Shown in pieces: positions 32,704-41,272 of a stretch of 64,000 bases of DNA. The notes below the pieces were generated by a model, which searched no databases, was not told the origin of the DNA, and saw nothing but the letters and a program-made list of their open reading frames with translations. The DNA is from Scandinavium goeteborgense (GTDB taxonomy: Bacteria > Pseudomonadota > Gammaproteobacteria > Enterobacterales > Enterobacteriaceae): NCBI RefSeq assembly GCF_003935895.2, contig NZ_CP054058.1, forward strand, positions 4,445,177-4,509,176, written 5' to 3'. The translations under genes and the position numbers were made by a program. Each line of letters begins with the position of its first letter. Position 1 is the first letter of the stretch.

Positions 32704-34215
32704 ATGAACGAATCCACCCCATTGCTCCAACTCACGGGCATCAGCAAATTCTTCCCCGGCGTGCGCGCCCTGGAGAATGTGCAACTGAGCCTGTGGCCCG
32801 GAAAAGTCACCGCGCTGATTGGCGAAAACGGTGCCGGAAAGTCCACGCTGGTCAAAGTGATGACCGGTATTTATCAGCCCGACGAGGGCGACATTCTCTA
32901 TAAAGCCATCCCCATTCAGCTGCCCACGCCGGACTCAGCCCACAAAGTGGGTATCACCGCGATTCATCAGGAGACCGTACTGTTCGATGAGCTGTCAGTC
33001 ACCGAAAACATTTTCGCTGGGCAGTACGTCTGTAAGGGCTTCCTGAAGAAACTCGACTGGCCGGAAATGCACCGTCGTGCCCAGGCGCTGCTCTCGCGAC
33101 TCGAAGTGCAGATTGACCCACGCGCCACGCTGAAAACGTTGAGTATCGCCCAGCGGCATATGGTCGCTATTGCACGCGCGCTGTCGTTTGACGCGCAGGT
33201 GGTGATTCTCGACGAACCGACGGCGGCCCTGTCTCAGCATGAAATTCTGGAGTTTTATCAAATTGTTGAGCGCCTGAAACAGGACGGCAAAGCCATTCTG
33301 TTTATCTCGCACAAGTTCGACGAAATCTTCGAGCTGGCGGATCACTACACCATTCTGCGCGATGGCGTATTCGTCGGCGCAGGCAACATCCATGACATCA
33401 CCGAAGAACGAATGGTGTCGATGATGGTGGGTCGCGCCATTACCCAGACCTTCCCGAAAGTGGCATGCGAACCCGGCGACACGGTGCTGGAAGTCAAAGA
33501 CCTGTGCCATCCAACTGAATTCGCGCATATCAATTTCAGCCTGCGCAAAGGTGAAATCCTCGGCTTTTACGGCCTGGTCGGCGCCGGACGTACCGAGCTG
33601 ATGCAAGCGCTGTCTGGCGTGACGCAGCCATCCTCCGGCGAAATTATTCTGAACGGCCAGACCGTGCACTTCCGCCAGCCCGCCGACGCTATTCAGGCCG
33701 GGATTGTTTGCGTGCCGGAAGAACGGCAAAAACAGGGGGCGATCATTGCGCTGCCTATCGCGCAAAACATCAGTCTGCCGCAGTTGCGGAAACTCAACCC
33801 GAACGGTGTTTTGCACGACGAAAGGGAATGGAAACTCGCGGACGACTATGCCAAACGCTTGCAGGTGAAAGCCTCCAGCTGGCGTCAGGCGGTGGAAACG
33901 CTCTCCGGCGGTAATCAACAAAAAGTGGTGATCGGCAAATGGCTCGCCACGCAACCCGAGGTCATCATCCTCGACGAGCCGACAAAAGGCATTGATATCG
34001 GCTCGAAGGCCGCCGTGCATCAGTTCATGTCTGAGCTGGTGGGACAAGGCCTGGCGGTGATCATGGTGTCATCCGAACTGCCCGAAGTGATGGGCATGGC
34101 GGACCGCATCATCGTGATGCACGAAGGTCTGATGGTCGCGGAATACCGCGCAGGCGATGCGACGGCGGAAGTTATCGTCAGCGCCGCCAGCGGTGCAGGC
34201 AGGGAGGCGGCGTAA
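32704..34215 (+). CDS. Sugar ABC transporter ATP-binding protein (rhamnose type)
   Basis: A 503-residue double ATPase of the RbsA/MglA/LsrA class. The first cassette has Walker A GENGAGKST near residue 40, an unusual signature region LKTLSIAQRHMVAIARAL and Walker B VVILDEPTAAL; the second has the degenerate Walker A GLVGAGRTE near 300, a full signature LSGGNQQKVVIGKWL and Walker B VIILDEPTKGID. It energises uptake by the two downstream permeases, whose first start overlaps its stop. Specificity for rhamnose is inferred from the operon. Confidence 0.9.
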   Translation: MNESTPLLQLTGISKFFPGVRALENVQLSLWPGKVTALIGENGAGKSTLVKVMTGIYQPDEGDILYKAIPIQLPTPDSAHKVGITAIHQETVLFDELSVTENIFAGQYVCKGFLKKLDWPEMHRRAQALLSRLEVQIDPRATLKTLSIAQRHMVAIARALSFDAQVVILDEPTAALSQHEILEFYQIVERLKQDGKAILFISHKFDEIFELADHYTILRDGVFVGAGNIHDITEERMVSMMVGRAITQTFPKVACEPGDTVLEVKDLCHPTEFAHINFSLRKGEILGFYGLVGAGRTELMQALSGVTQPSSGEIILNGQTVHFRQPADAIQAGIVCVPEERQKQGAIIALPIAQNISLPQLRKLNPNGVLHDEREWKLADDYAKRLQVKASSWRQAVETLSGGNQQKVVIGKWLATQPEVIILDEPTKGIDIGSKAAVHQFMSELVGQGLAVIMVSSELPEVMGMADRIIVMHEGLMVAEYRAGDATAEVIVSAASGAGREAA

Positions 34216-35219
34216 TGTTGAAATCTCTGCTTAAACACCGCGAAGCCCTGCTGGCTGCGGTGATTGTGCTGTTGGTCGCTGCCATCGGCAGCCGCACGCC
34301 GTCGTTCATCGCCCCGGGTAATCTGGTGGAAATGTTCAACGACACGGCGATCCTGATCATTCTCGCCCTCGGCCAGATGATGGTGCTGCTGACCAAAGGC
34401 ATCGACCTGTCGATGGCCGCCAATCTGGCGCTTACCGGCATGATTGTGGCGCTGCTCAATTTCCATCATCCAGACATTCCGGTGGTTGCACTGCTGGCGC
34501 TGGCTACCTTGCTCGGTCTGCTGATGGGCATCATCAACGGGCTGCTGGTGTGGAAAATGGGTATTCCGGCGATTGTGGTGACGCTAGGCACAATGAGCAT
34601 TTATCGCGGGATTATTTTTCTGCTGTCCAACGGCGGCTGGGTGAACTCCAACCAGATGAGCGCCGATTTTCTCGGCCTGCCGCGCGCCGCTTTGCTCGGG
34701 CTTCCGGTGCTGAGCTGGTGCGCCATCGCCGCGCTGTTTGTGGTCGGCTATTTCCTGCGCTACAGCCGGACGGGGCGTTCACTTTACACCGCAGGCGGCA
34801 ACGCCACGGCGGCGTATTACACCGGCATCAACGCCGGAAAAATGCAGTTCATCAGCTTCTGCCTCTCTGGCGCGCTCGCCGGTTTCTGCGGCTATTTATG
34901 GATTTCACGCTTTGCGGTGGCATACGTCGATGTCGCCAACGGCTTTGAGTTGCAAGTTGTTGCCGCTTGCGTAATCGGCGGGATCAGCACCATGGGCGGC
35001 ACCGGGCGCGTGCTCGGCTGCCTGTTCGGCGCGCTTTTCCTCGGCGTTATCAACAATGCGCTACCGGTTATCGGCGTCTCGCCGTTCTGGCAGATGGCGA
35101 TTTCCGGTGCGGTGATTGTGATTGCGGTGGTGCTCAACGAGCGCGGCAACAAGCGCAAAGGCCGCCTCATCCTGCGCGATGCGGCGCTGGCCCGGCAAAA
35201 ATTGGCGGTGAAATCATGA
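34215..35219 (+). CDS. rhaP: Sugar ABC transporter permease (rhamnose type, first)
   Basis: A 334-residue inner-membrane permease of the RbsC/LsrC family with about eight to ten hydrophobic segments. It starts MLKSLLKHREALLAAVIVLL, contains the family segment GIDLSMAANLALTGM and the cytoplasmic loop VTLGTMSIYRGI that contacts the ATPase. Its start shares one base with the ATPase stop and its own stop overlaps the next permease by 4 bp, so all are one transcript. The name rhaP follows rhizobial usage and rests on context. Confidence 0.85.
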   Translation: MLKSLLKHREALLAAVIVLLVAAIGSRTPSFIAPGNLVEMFNDTAILIILALGQMMVLLTKGIDLSMAANLALTGMIVALLNFHHPDIPVVALLALATLLGLLMGIINGLLVWKMGIPAIVVTLGTMSIYRGIIFLLSNGGWVNSNQMSADFLGLPRAALLGLPVLSWCAIAALFVVGYFLRYSRTGRSLYTAGGNATAAYYTGINAGKMQFISFCLSGALAGFCGYLWISRFAVAYVDVANGFELQVVAACVIGGISTMGGTGRVLGCLFGALFLGVINNALPVIGVSPFWQMAISGAVIVIAVVLNERGNKRKGRLILRDAALARQKLAVKS

Positions 35220-36220
35220 GCAAAATGCTGACTTCAGAAGCTGTGCAAAACGCGTCGCCCGCCCCGTCATTTTTCCAGCGCCTGGCGTGCTGGGAAGGCT
35301 TTTTGCTGGCGGTCACCCTGGCGGTGTTTGTGGTGAACGCGTTCGCCTCGCCTTACTTTCTGAACATCTGGAACCTGTCGGATGCCACCTTCAACTTCAC
35401 CGAAAAAGCGATCATCGTGTTGCCGATGGCGATGCTGATCATCGCCCGTGAAATTGACCTGTCGGTGGCGGCGATCATCGCGTTGAGTTCCACGGCAATG
35501 GGCTTTTGCGCCGTGGCGGGGATGGATACACCGCTGTTGGTGTGCGTGGGGTTGGGCGTGGGCGTGCTGTGTGGATTGGTGAACGGGCTGCTGGTCACCC
35601 GGCTGAACCTCTCTTCCATCGTGATTACCATCGGCACCATGAGCCTGTTCCGTGGCATTTCCTACATTTTGCTCGGCGATCAGGCGCTGAACCAGTACCC
35701 GGCGAGTTTCGCGTGGTTCGGTCAGGGCTACGTCTGGGGTGCACTGTCATTTGAGTTCACGCTGTTTATCGTGCTCGCCGCAGTGTTCACTTTCGTGTTG
35801 CACAAAACCAACTTTGGTCGCCGCACGTTTGCGATTGGCAATAACCCGACCGGGGCGTGGTTTTCGGGCATTAACGTCAAGCGCCACAACCTGATGCTGT
35901 TCGTGCTGGTCGGGCTGATGTCCGGCCTTGCGGCGGTGCTGCTGACGTCGCGTCTGGGCAGCACGCGGCCGACCATCGCGCTCGGTTGGGAATTATCAGT
36001 GGTGACGATGGCAGTGCTCGGTGGGGTCAATATTCTTGGCGGTTCCGGCAGCATGGTCGGCGTGATTATTGCCGCCTTCCTGATGGGGCTGGTGACCTTT
36101 GGCCTGAGCCTGCTTAACGTGCCTGGCATCGTAATGTCGATCATCATCGGCGCGATGCTGATCGTAGTGATTTCCCTGCCGATTATTGCGCGCAGAATCA
36201 TGGCGCGAAGACGGAATTAA
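35216..36220 (+). CDS. rhaQ: Sugar ABC transporter permease (rhamnose type, second)
   Basis: The second permease, 334 residues from MSKMLTSEAVQNASPAPSFF, partner of the preceding one. About nine hydrophobic segments; the family blocks EIDLSVAAIIALSSTAMG and ITIGTMSLFRGISYILLG are clear. The start is chosen at 35216 because of the ATGA overlap; a longer frame reaching 34967 runs through the previous gene. The name rhaQ follows rhizobial usage and rests on context. Confidence 0.85.
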   Translation: MSKMLTSEAVQNASPAPSFFQRLACWEGFLLAVTLAVFVVNAFASPYFLNIWNLSDATFNFTEKAIIVLPMAMLIIAREIDLSVAAIIALSSTAMGFCAVAGMDTPLLVCVGLGVGVLCGLVNGLLVTRLNLSSIVITIGTMSLFRGISYILLGDQALNQYPASFAWFGQGYVWGALSFEFTLFIVLAAVFTFVLHKTNFGRRTFAIGNNPTGAWFSGINVKRHNLMLFVLVGLMSGLAAVLLTSRLGSTRPTIALGWELSVVTMAVLGGVNILGGSGSMVGVIIAAFLMGLVTFGLSLLNVPGIVMSIIIGAMLIVVISLPIIARRIMARRRN

Positions 36221-36276
36221 CGCCGGTTGGCAGGTGCCAACCGGCAGTAAAATCAGCAATATTAAGGAGAATAAGC

Positions 36277-37425
36277 ATGAGTTTTATGTTGGCACTGCCG
36301 AAAATCAGCCTGCATGGCGCGGGCGCAATCGGGGATATGGTCAATCTGGTGGCGGGAAAACAATGGGGTAAAGCGTTGATTGTTACCGACGGACAGCTGG
36401 TAAAAATGGGACTGCTCGATTCCCTGTTTACCGCGCTGGATGCGCACCAGTTGTCTTATCATCTGTTCGATGACGTGTTCCCTAACCCAACGGAAGCGCT
36501 GGTACAGAAGGGTTTCCAGGCTTACCAGGATGCTAATTGTGATTACCTGATTGCCTTCGGCGGCGGTAGCCCGATCGACACCGCCAAAGCGATTAAAATC
36601 CTCACCGCCAACCCGGGGCCGTCGACGAGCTATTCCGGCGTCGGCAAAGTCAAAAACCCGGGCGTACCGCTGGTAGCGATTAACACCACCGCCGGAACCG
36701 CCGCCGAGATGACCAGCAACGCGGTGATCATCGACAGTGAGCTCCAGGTGAAAGAAGTCATTATCGATTCGAACATCATCCCGGATATCGCCGTGGACGA
36801 TGCCAGCGTGATGCTGGATATTCCAGCTTCTGTGACAGCCGCCACCGGCATGGATGCACTCACTCACGCCATCGAAGCCTTTGTGTCCGTGGGCGCACAT
36901 CCACTCACCGATGCCAACGCACTGGAAGCCATTCGCCTGATTACGTTGTGGCTGCCGGAAGCGGTCGAAAACGGTCACAGCCTTGAAGCACGTGAACAGA
37001 TGGCGTTCGGTCAGTATCTGGCGGGCATGGCGTTTAACAGCGCCGGTCTCGGTCTGGTTCACGCGCTGGCGCACCAGCCGGGGGCGACGCATAATTTGCC
37101 GCACGGCGTGTGCAATGCCATTCTGCTGCCAATCATCGAAAACTTTAACCGTCCAAATGCTGTTCCGCGTTTTGCCCGCGTAGCTCACGCCATGGGCGTC
37201 GACACCCGGGGCATGAGCGACGAAGCGGCGAGCATGGCCGCGATTAAGGCGATCCGTGATCTCAGCACCCGCGTCGGCATTCCGTCCGGCTTCAGCCAGC
37301 TCGGCGTCACCAAAGCCGATATCGAAGGGTGGCTGGATAAAGCCCTCGCTGACCCATGTGCACCGTGCAATCCGCGTACCGCCAGCCGCGACGAGGTTCG
37401 CGAGCTCTATCTGGAGGCATTATGA
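36277..37425 (+). CDS. fucO: Lactaldehyde reductase, FucO-type iron alcohol dehydrogenase
   Basis: A 382-residue group III Fe-dependent alcohol dehydrogenase like propanediol oxidoreductase FucO (383 residues). NAD-binding [14 protein letters not shown] lies near residue 92-105; iron ligands are in [13 protein letters not shown] (Asp and His) and [17 protein letters not shown] (two His). It reduces the L-lactaldehyde made by RhaD to L-1,2-propanediol. In E. coli this job for rhamnose is done by fucO in the distant fucose cluster; here a dedicated copy sits within the rha operon. TTAAGGAGAATAAGC precedes the ATG, and its stop overlaps rhaM by 4 bp. Confidence 0.9.
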   Translation: MSFMLALPKISLHGAGAIGDMVNLVAGKQWGKALIVTDGQLVKMGLLDSLFTALDAHQLSYHLFDDVFPNPTEALVQKGFQAYQDANCDYLIAFGGGSPIDTAKAIKILTANPGPSTSYSGVGKVKNPGVPLVAINTTAGTAAEMTSNAVIIDSELQVKEVIIDSNIIPDIAVDDASVMLDIPASVTAATGMDALTHAIEAFVSVGAHPLTDANALEAIRLITLWLPEAVENGHSLEAREQMAFGQYLAGMAFNSAGLGLVHALAHQPGATHNLPHGVCNAILLPIIENFNRPNAVPRFARVAHAMGVDTRGMSDEAASMAAIKAIRDLSTRVGIPSGFSQLGVTKADIEGWLDKALADPCAPCNPRTASRDEVRELYLEAL

Positions 37426-37736
37426 TCCGTAAAGCGTTTGTCATGCAGGTTCACCCGCATACACACGAAGAATATGAACGTCGCCATAACCCGATCTGGC
37501 CTGAGCTGGAAGCGGTGCTAAAAGCGCATGGCGCGCACCATTACGCCATTTATCTCGACAAGGCCCGCAACCTGCTGTTTGCGACGGTCGAAATCGAATC
37601 GGAAGAGCGCTGGGATGCCGTAGCCAACACCGATGTGTGTCAGCGCTGGTGGAAATTCATGGGTGAAGTGATGCCGTCGAATCCGGACCACAGCCCGGTG
37701 AGCGCGGAGCTGAAAGAAGTGTTCTGGTTGGAATAA
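37422..37736 (+). CDS. rhaM: L-rhamnose mutarotase RhaM
   Basis: Interconverts alpha and beta anomers of L-rhamnose for efficient isomerisation. It has 104 residues, as in E. coli, from [20 protein letters not shown]. Conserved residues include the His in [20 protein letters not shown] and the C-terminal [19 protein letters not shown]. The start overlaps the reductase stop by 4 bp, making it the last gene of a nearly 10-kb operon that ends at a strong bidirectional terminator. Confidence 0.95.
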   Translation: MIRKAFVMQVHPHTHEEYERRHNPIWPELEAVLKAHGAHHYAIYLDKARNLLFATVEIESEERWDAVANTDVCQRWWKFMGEVMPSNPDHSPVSAELKEVFWLE

Positions 37737-37741
37737 AAATG

Positions 37742-37770
37742 AAAAGCGCCTGATAACAGGCGCTTTTTTT
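37742..37770. terminator. Bidirectional terminator between rhaM and the porin gene
   Basis: AAAAGCGCCTG (37742-37752) pairs with CAGGCGCTTTT (37757-37767) around ATAA, followed by more T. It serves the end of the rha operon and, on the minus strand, the porin gene. Confidence 0.92.
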
Positions 37771-37787
37771 GCTGAGCATTAATCCAC

Positions 37788-39185
37788 TTAGAAGAAGTAT
37801 TTAAAGCGCACGCGTGCACCGTAGCGATCGTCATCGCTGGAAATCTTCTCATCGCTCTGGATTTTAGACCAGTAGGTCCCCAGATAGATATTGAAGTTCT
37901 TCATATCCATCACGTTGGGAATCAAATAAGACGCATGTATGGTGTGAATATCATAGGTCCCTTCGTCGGTGATGATACAGTCTTCATCGCAAACCATGTT
38001 TTCAAAGTCGTCGATTTTATTATGGGCGTAGATATAGCCTATTTCGAAGTTTTTCCACAACGCGTTCGTTGCAGCAGTAAAATCTTCTTCATTATCGGCA
38101 TCCATATACGCGGTATTAATGTTAAATGTCACACCATTTTCTGGATCGGTTTTCTTACCGTCCCAGGTCATGGTCAAACCATACCCGGTACGATCGGACT
38201 GATCGACAAAATCACCGTTGTTGTTGGTATAACCGTAGGCATTATTAATGACGTTGGATTCCATTGCCGCCGAGAATGCCAGCTCTTTCATCGGAGACCA
38301 GGAAACGACCGGACGCATATAGATAACATTTCTCTCTTTATCCATCTCGCGACCATGGTAGGTACGTCCATTTGCACTCACATTATCATTATCAGCAAAC
38401 AGTGTTGCACCATCTTCAATCAGTGAATTTAATTCAAAGTACCAGTTATCAACTTGTTTACTCAGCAAGAAGTTACCACCTGAATCTGAACGTCCGCGGC
38501 CTTCTTTCATCATGTAGATATAGCCTTGGCCATCGCTATAAAGATCATTGGCTGTATTACCCGAATGCTCAACAAAGGTATCCTGATTAAGCGGGAACAT
38601 ATCAAATGCCTCAAAGCGGCCCACTTTCACTTTCCAGTCATTTTCCTGACCGAAATGGAAATACGCATCATCAAGGTTCATGCTGCCATACATATCAGCC
38701 AACGGCTGAACGGAGAAGCCCGCAAAACGGCCATCATCCAGCTTACGTATACCGTCGATGCCAAGCAGGATACGACCATCCATATCCCACTGTTCGGTCG
38801 TATTATCTTCGTTGAGTTTTGTCAGCGTCCCTCGTTTACTCTCCGCGTCCATATTGAATTCGACATCGCCGTAAATTCTCAGGTCGCCATAGCCGGAGAG
38901 AGATAATGCAGGGCTGGCAGCATTATTCGCGGTCTCCGTTGCCGGGGTTTCATTTTTCACCACCACGCGTTCCTGTACTTCTTTGATCTCTTTTCGGTCT
39001 GTGGTTTGCTGTGCTTTCAACACCTCGACTTGTTGCTCCGCTTTTTCAGCCCGATGTTCAGCCGAAATAAGTCGGTCTTCCAGCAGTTGAAGACGCTGTT
39101 CAACGCTGAGAGAGGTAGATTTTGCCGTAGCCGAATTCGCCACCAATAAGCATCCGATAGCAACTGCGATTGCCGTTTTTTTCAT
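37788..39185 (-). CDS. Carbohydrate porin, RafY-like
   Basis: A 465-residue outer-membrane porin. The start is MKKTAIAVAIGCLL, set by an AAGGA nine bases upstream; two closer-by upstream ATGs fall on that ribosome site. A signal peptide ends near ATA-KS, then a coiled coil of heptads SVEQRLQLLEDRLISAEHR to about residue 70, a linker, and a beta barrel with many aromatic-ending strands and the C-terminal Phe (RVRFKYFF) needed for barrel assembly. The trimer-leading coiled coil plus barrel resembles RafY/ScrY-type glycoporins. Convergent to rhaM, so an oligo-rhamnoside role is possible but unproven. The gene is visibly more A+T-rich than its neighbours, a hint of acquisition. It has one Cys pair near the C-terminus (CDEDC). 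Confidence 0.8.
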   Translation of the reverse strand: MKKTAIAVAIGCLLVANSATAKSTSLSVEQRLQLLEDRLISAEHRAEKAEQQVEVLKAQQTTDRKEIKEVQERVVVKNETPATETANNAASPALSLSGYGDLRIYGDVEFNMDAESKRGTLTKLNEDNTTEQWDMDGRILLGIDGIRKLDDGRFAGFSVQPLADMYGSMNLDDAYFHFGQENDWKVKVGRFEAFDMFPLNQDTFVEHSGNTANDLYSDGQGYIYMMKEGRGRSDSGGNFLLSKQVDNWYFELNSLIEDGATLFADNDNVSANGRTYHGREMDKERNVIYMRPVVSWSPMKELAFSAAMESNVINNAYGYTNNNGDFVDQSDRTGYGLTMTWDGKKTDPENGVTFNINTAYMDADNEEDFTAATNALWKNFEIGYIYAHNKIDDFENMVCDEDCIITDEGTYDIHTIHASYLIPNVMDMKNFNIYLGTYWSKIQSDEKISSDDDRYGARVRFKYFF

Positions 39186-39451
39186 ATGCATCATTCCTTG
39201 AGAAAATAATAATGCGGAAATATCTTTCCACCATGAATATATTCTTGCGATGAATAGCTTATAGTTATAATTGTTCAACTAAGAGGAATCACTTACGTGC
39301 ATTCGCCTTGATTTTAAACAGGATGTCAGTAAATAAAACCAGACAGTGGATAATATGACTTAGAGAGGAAAGGTGATAATTAAAATAGGCAACAACGTGA
39401 GCGAGCTAACACCTCAATTTTTTAATTATATAATAAACAAATCAATTAAAC

Positions 39452-39480
39452 GAAAACCGCCCTTATTATTGAGGGCGGTT
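39452..39480 (-). terminator. Terminator after the XRE-cupin gene
   Basis: On the minus strand AACCGCCCT pairs with AGGGCGGTT (39455-39463 with 39472-39480), followed by TTTTCGTTT. It begins four bases after the stop codon. The rest of the 39186-39451 gap is A+T-rich and holds no gene I can support; it should carry the porin promoter. Confidence 0.8.
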
Positions 39481-39484
39481 ATCA

Positions 39485-40033
39485 TTAATTCTGTTCAGCA
39501 ATGAGAATGGCCTGCGTATCGTCTTCCAGCGCTTTAAAAACATGCTGCTGGTCGGCGGGATAACAAATGTAATCTCCTTCGCCTAATTCTTCTGGCGCTT
39601 CCGTTAAGCCCACCATCGCCCGGCCCTGAGTGACAATAATATGCTCCACGGAACCCGGCGAATGCGGGTGAGAAATGCGGTCCGCGCCCGGCTGCGTCAT
39701 CAGCAGGTAAATATCCCGACGGGCACCCGGCGGGCAGGTCGCGAGCAAAATCGCCTGATAGTTGGCCTGTTCGGCCACCACTTTGGTGCCTTCACCCCGG
39801 CGAATCACCTGCGTCGTGGGCGCCTGAGGCTCCAGCAAACGGGCAAACGGAATATCCAGCGCCACGCACAGCGACCACAGCGTTTCCAGGCTAGGATTAC
39901 CGTTTCCCGCCTCAAGCTGCGAGAGCGTGGATTTCGCAATCCCGGCGCGACGAGCGATCTCTGCCAATGAAAGCCCGGTTCGCTGACGTTCGCGCACCAG
40001 ACTGCGGGAGATCACGCTGATTGGCTGTGTCAT
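39485..40033 (-). CDS. XRE-family regulator with C-terminal cupin domain
   Basis: A 182-residue transcription factor. The N-terminal helix-turn-helix is LSLAEIARRAGIAKSTLSQLEAG (about residues 22-44); the C-terminal half is a cupin barrel with SHPHSPGSVEHIIVTQGRAMV and GDYICYPADQQHVFKAL, with histidines that could bind a metal or small ligand. GGAG seven bases before 40033 sets the start. It is divergent from azlCD over about 100 bp with a perfect palindrome, so it most likely controls azlCD and itself. The ligand is unknown; an amino acid would fit the neighbour. Confidence 0.85.
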   Translation of the reverse strand: MTQPISVISRSLVRERQRTGLSLAEIARRAGIAKSTLSQLEAGNGNPSLETLWSLCVALDIPFARLLEPQAPTTQVIRRGEGTKVVAEQANYQAILLATCPPGARRDIYLLMTQPGADRISHPHSPGSVEHIIVTQGRAMVGLTEAPEELGEGDYICYPADQQHVFKALEDDTQAILIAEQN

Positions 40034-40059
40034 ACACGGCTCCATAATAATTTATATAA

Positions 40060-40074
40060 CGAACGAATCGTTCG
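40060..40074. promoter_or_regulatory. Palindromic operator between the XRE gene and azlC
   Basis: CGAACGA-A-TCGTTCG is a perfect 7+1+7 palindrome. Related half-sites recur at 40083-40090 (AACGAATC) and 40115-40122 (TCGTTCGA). A TTGAAA (40077-40082) and a TATAAT (40103-40108) flank the interval, with a longer than usual 20-bp spacing. The position suggests the binding site of the XRE-cupin protein. Confidence 0.65.
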
Positions 40075-40137
40075 CCTTGAAAAACGAATCAACACTGTTC
40101 ATTATAATGGAAACTCGTTCGATATGGCTAAACCTGC

Positions 40138-40800
40138 ATGATCAAACTGTCTCTCTCCAGCCTGAAAGGCGACACCATCAAAGCCATTTTGCTGGTCTGC
40201 ATCGCGGTGGGCGTGGTCGCCGTCTCGTATGGATCTCTGGCCATGTCATGGGGCTTTCCGCTGTGGGTGCCGTTGGCGTTATCCACGCTGGTGTTAGGCG
40301 GGGCCTCAGAGTTTATGTTTCTCGGGATTATCGTCAGTGGCGGCAACCCGTTTGCGGCCGCAGCGGCGGGTTTACTGGTCAACGCCCGACACATACCGTT
40401 CGGCATCGCGGTGCGAGAACTGGTGGGCACCCGCGCCACCGGCCTGCTGGGCTGCCATATCATGAACGATGAAAGCGTGGTGTTTGGTCTGTCGCAACCG
40501 ACGTCGGAACAGCGCAAAGCCGCCTACTGGCTGTGCGGCTGCGGGATAGCCATCTTCTGGCCGGTCGGCGTGCTGCTGGGTAGCGGCGTCGGAAAATTGC
40601 TTCCGGCCCCGGAAACCATCGGCCTCGATGCGGTATTCCCGGCGATTCTGCTGGCGTTGGTGGTTCCGGCGCTGAAAAAGCGCACCACTTTAATCCGTGC
40701 GCTCAGCGGCGCAGCGATTTCGCTGGCGTCTGTACCCTTTACCCCGGCGGGCGTGCCGGTGCTGCTGTCACTGTTGGGCATTTTCGCGAGGAAAAAATAA
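40138..40800 (+). CDS. azlC: AzlC-family branched-chain amino acid exporter, large subunit
   Basis: A 220-residue inner-membrane protein with about five to seven hydrophobic segments, of the AzlC/YgaZ family that exports branched-chain amino acids together with a small AzlD subunit. It includes the family motif GGASEFMFLGIIVSGG and NARHIPFGIAV. The stop shares one base with the azlD start. Substrate is inferred from family; related pairs export valine, methionine or azaleucine. Confidence 0.88.
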   Translation: MIKLSLSSLKGDTIKAILLVCIAVGVVAVSYGSLAMSWGFPLWVPLALSTLVLGGASEFMFLGIIVSGGNPFAAAAAGLLVNARHIPFGIAVRELVGTRATGLLGCHIMNDESVVFGLSQPTSEQRKAAYWLCGCGIAIFWPVGVLLGSGVGKLLPAPETIGLDAVFPAILLALVVPALKKRTTLIRALSGAAISLASVPFTPAGVPVLLSLLGIFARKK

Positions 40801-41123
40801 TGGCCGATACCCTGTGGATTATTATCGGCATCGCCATCCTTTCTGCCGGTACCTACCTGATGCGCTTCGGCGGTGCGAAGCTCGGCAATAAGCTGGCGCT
40901 TTCCGACCACTCCCAGGCGATGCTCAACGACGCAGCGACCACCTTATTGTTTGCCGTCGCGCTGGCCGCAACCTTCTTTGAAGGCAGCCATTTTGCCGGC
41001 AGTGCGCGCGTCCTCGGCGTGGCGGTGGCGGTGTTTCTCGCCTGGCGCAAAAAGCCGCTGATCGTGGTGATTGTCGCTGCCGCGGTGGTCACCGCGCTGC
41101 TTCGTTACTTCGGCCTGCATTAA
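40800..41123 (+). CDS. azlD: AzlD-family branched-chain amino acid exporter, small subunit
   Basis: A 107-residue protein with about four membrane segments, beginning MADTLWIIIGIAILSAGTYLMRF, the AzlD/YgaH type partner of AzlC. It overlaps azlC by one base, so translation is coupled. A 9-bp stem CACACTCAG/CTGAGTGTG (41131-41139 with 41149-41157) follows the stop but has no T tract. Confidence 0.87.
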   Translation: MADTLWIIIGIAILSAGTYLMRFGGAKLGNKLALSDHSQAMLNDAATTLLFAVALAATFFEGSHFAGSARVLGVAVAVFLAWRKKPLIVVIVAAAVVTALLRYFGLH

Positions 41124-41272
41124 TCGGTAACACACTCAGGCCCCGCATCTGAGTGTGCGCCAACCCGCAAAACTTAGCGCAGTTTCTGTCACGACTGCTC
41201 GACATATTGCCCATCAGCGTTATCCCTTCTGCCCGCTACACTGAGTGTCTGTTTTTTAGACGGATTATCAGC

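Noticed and set aside
36262-37188. 308-codon minus-strand frame opposite the lactaldehyde reductase gene
   Set aside because: Mirror frame in G+C-rich DNA; the plus strand clearly encodes a complete iron alcohol dehydrogenase.
37742-37770. Riboswitch or attenuator at the end of rhaM
   Set aside because: It is a simple bidirectional terminator between convergent genes with no leader gene or ligand-fold features.
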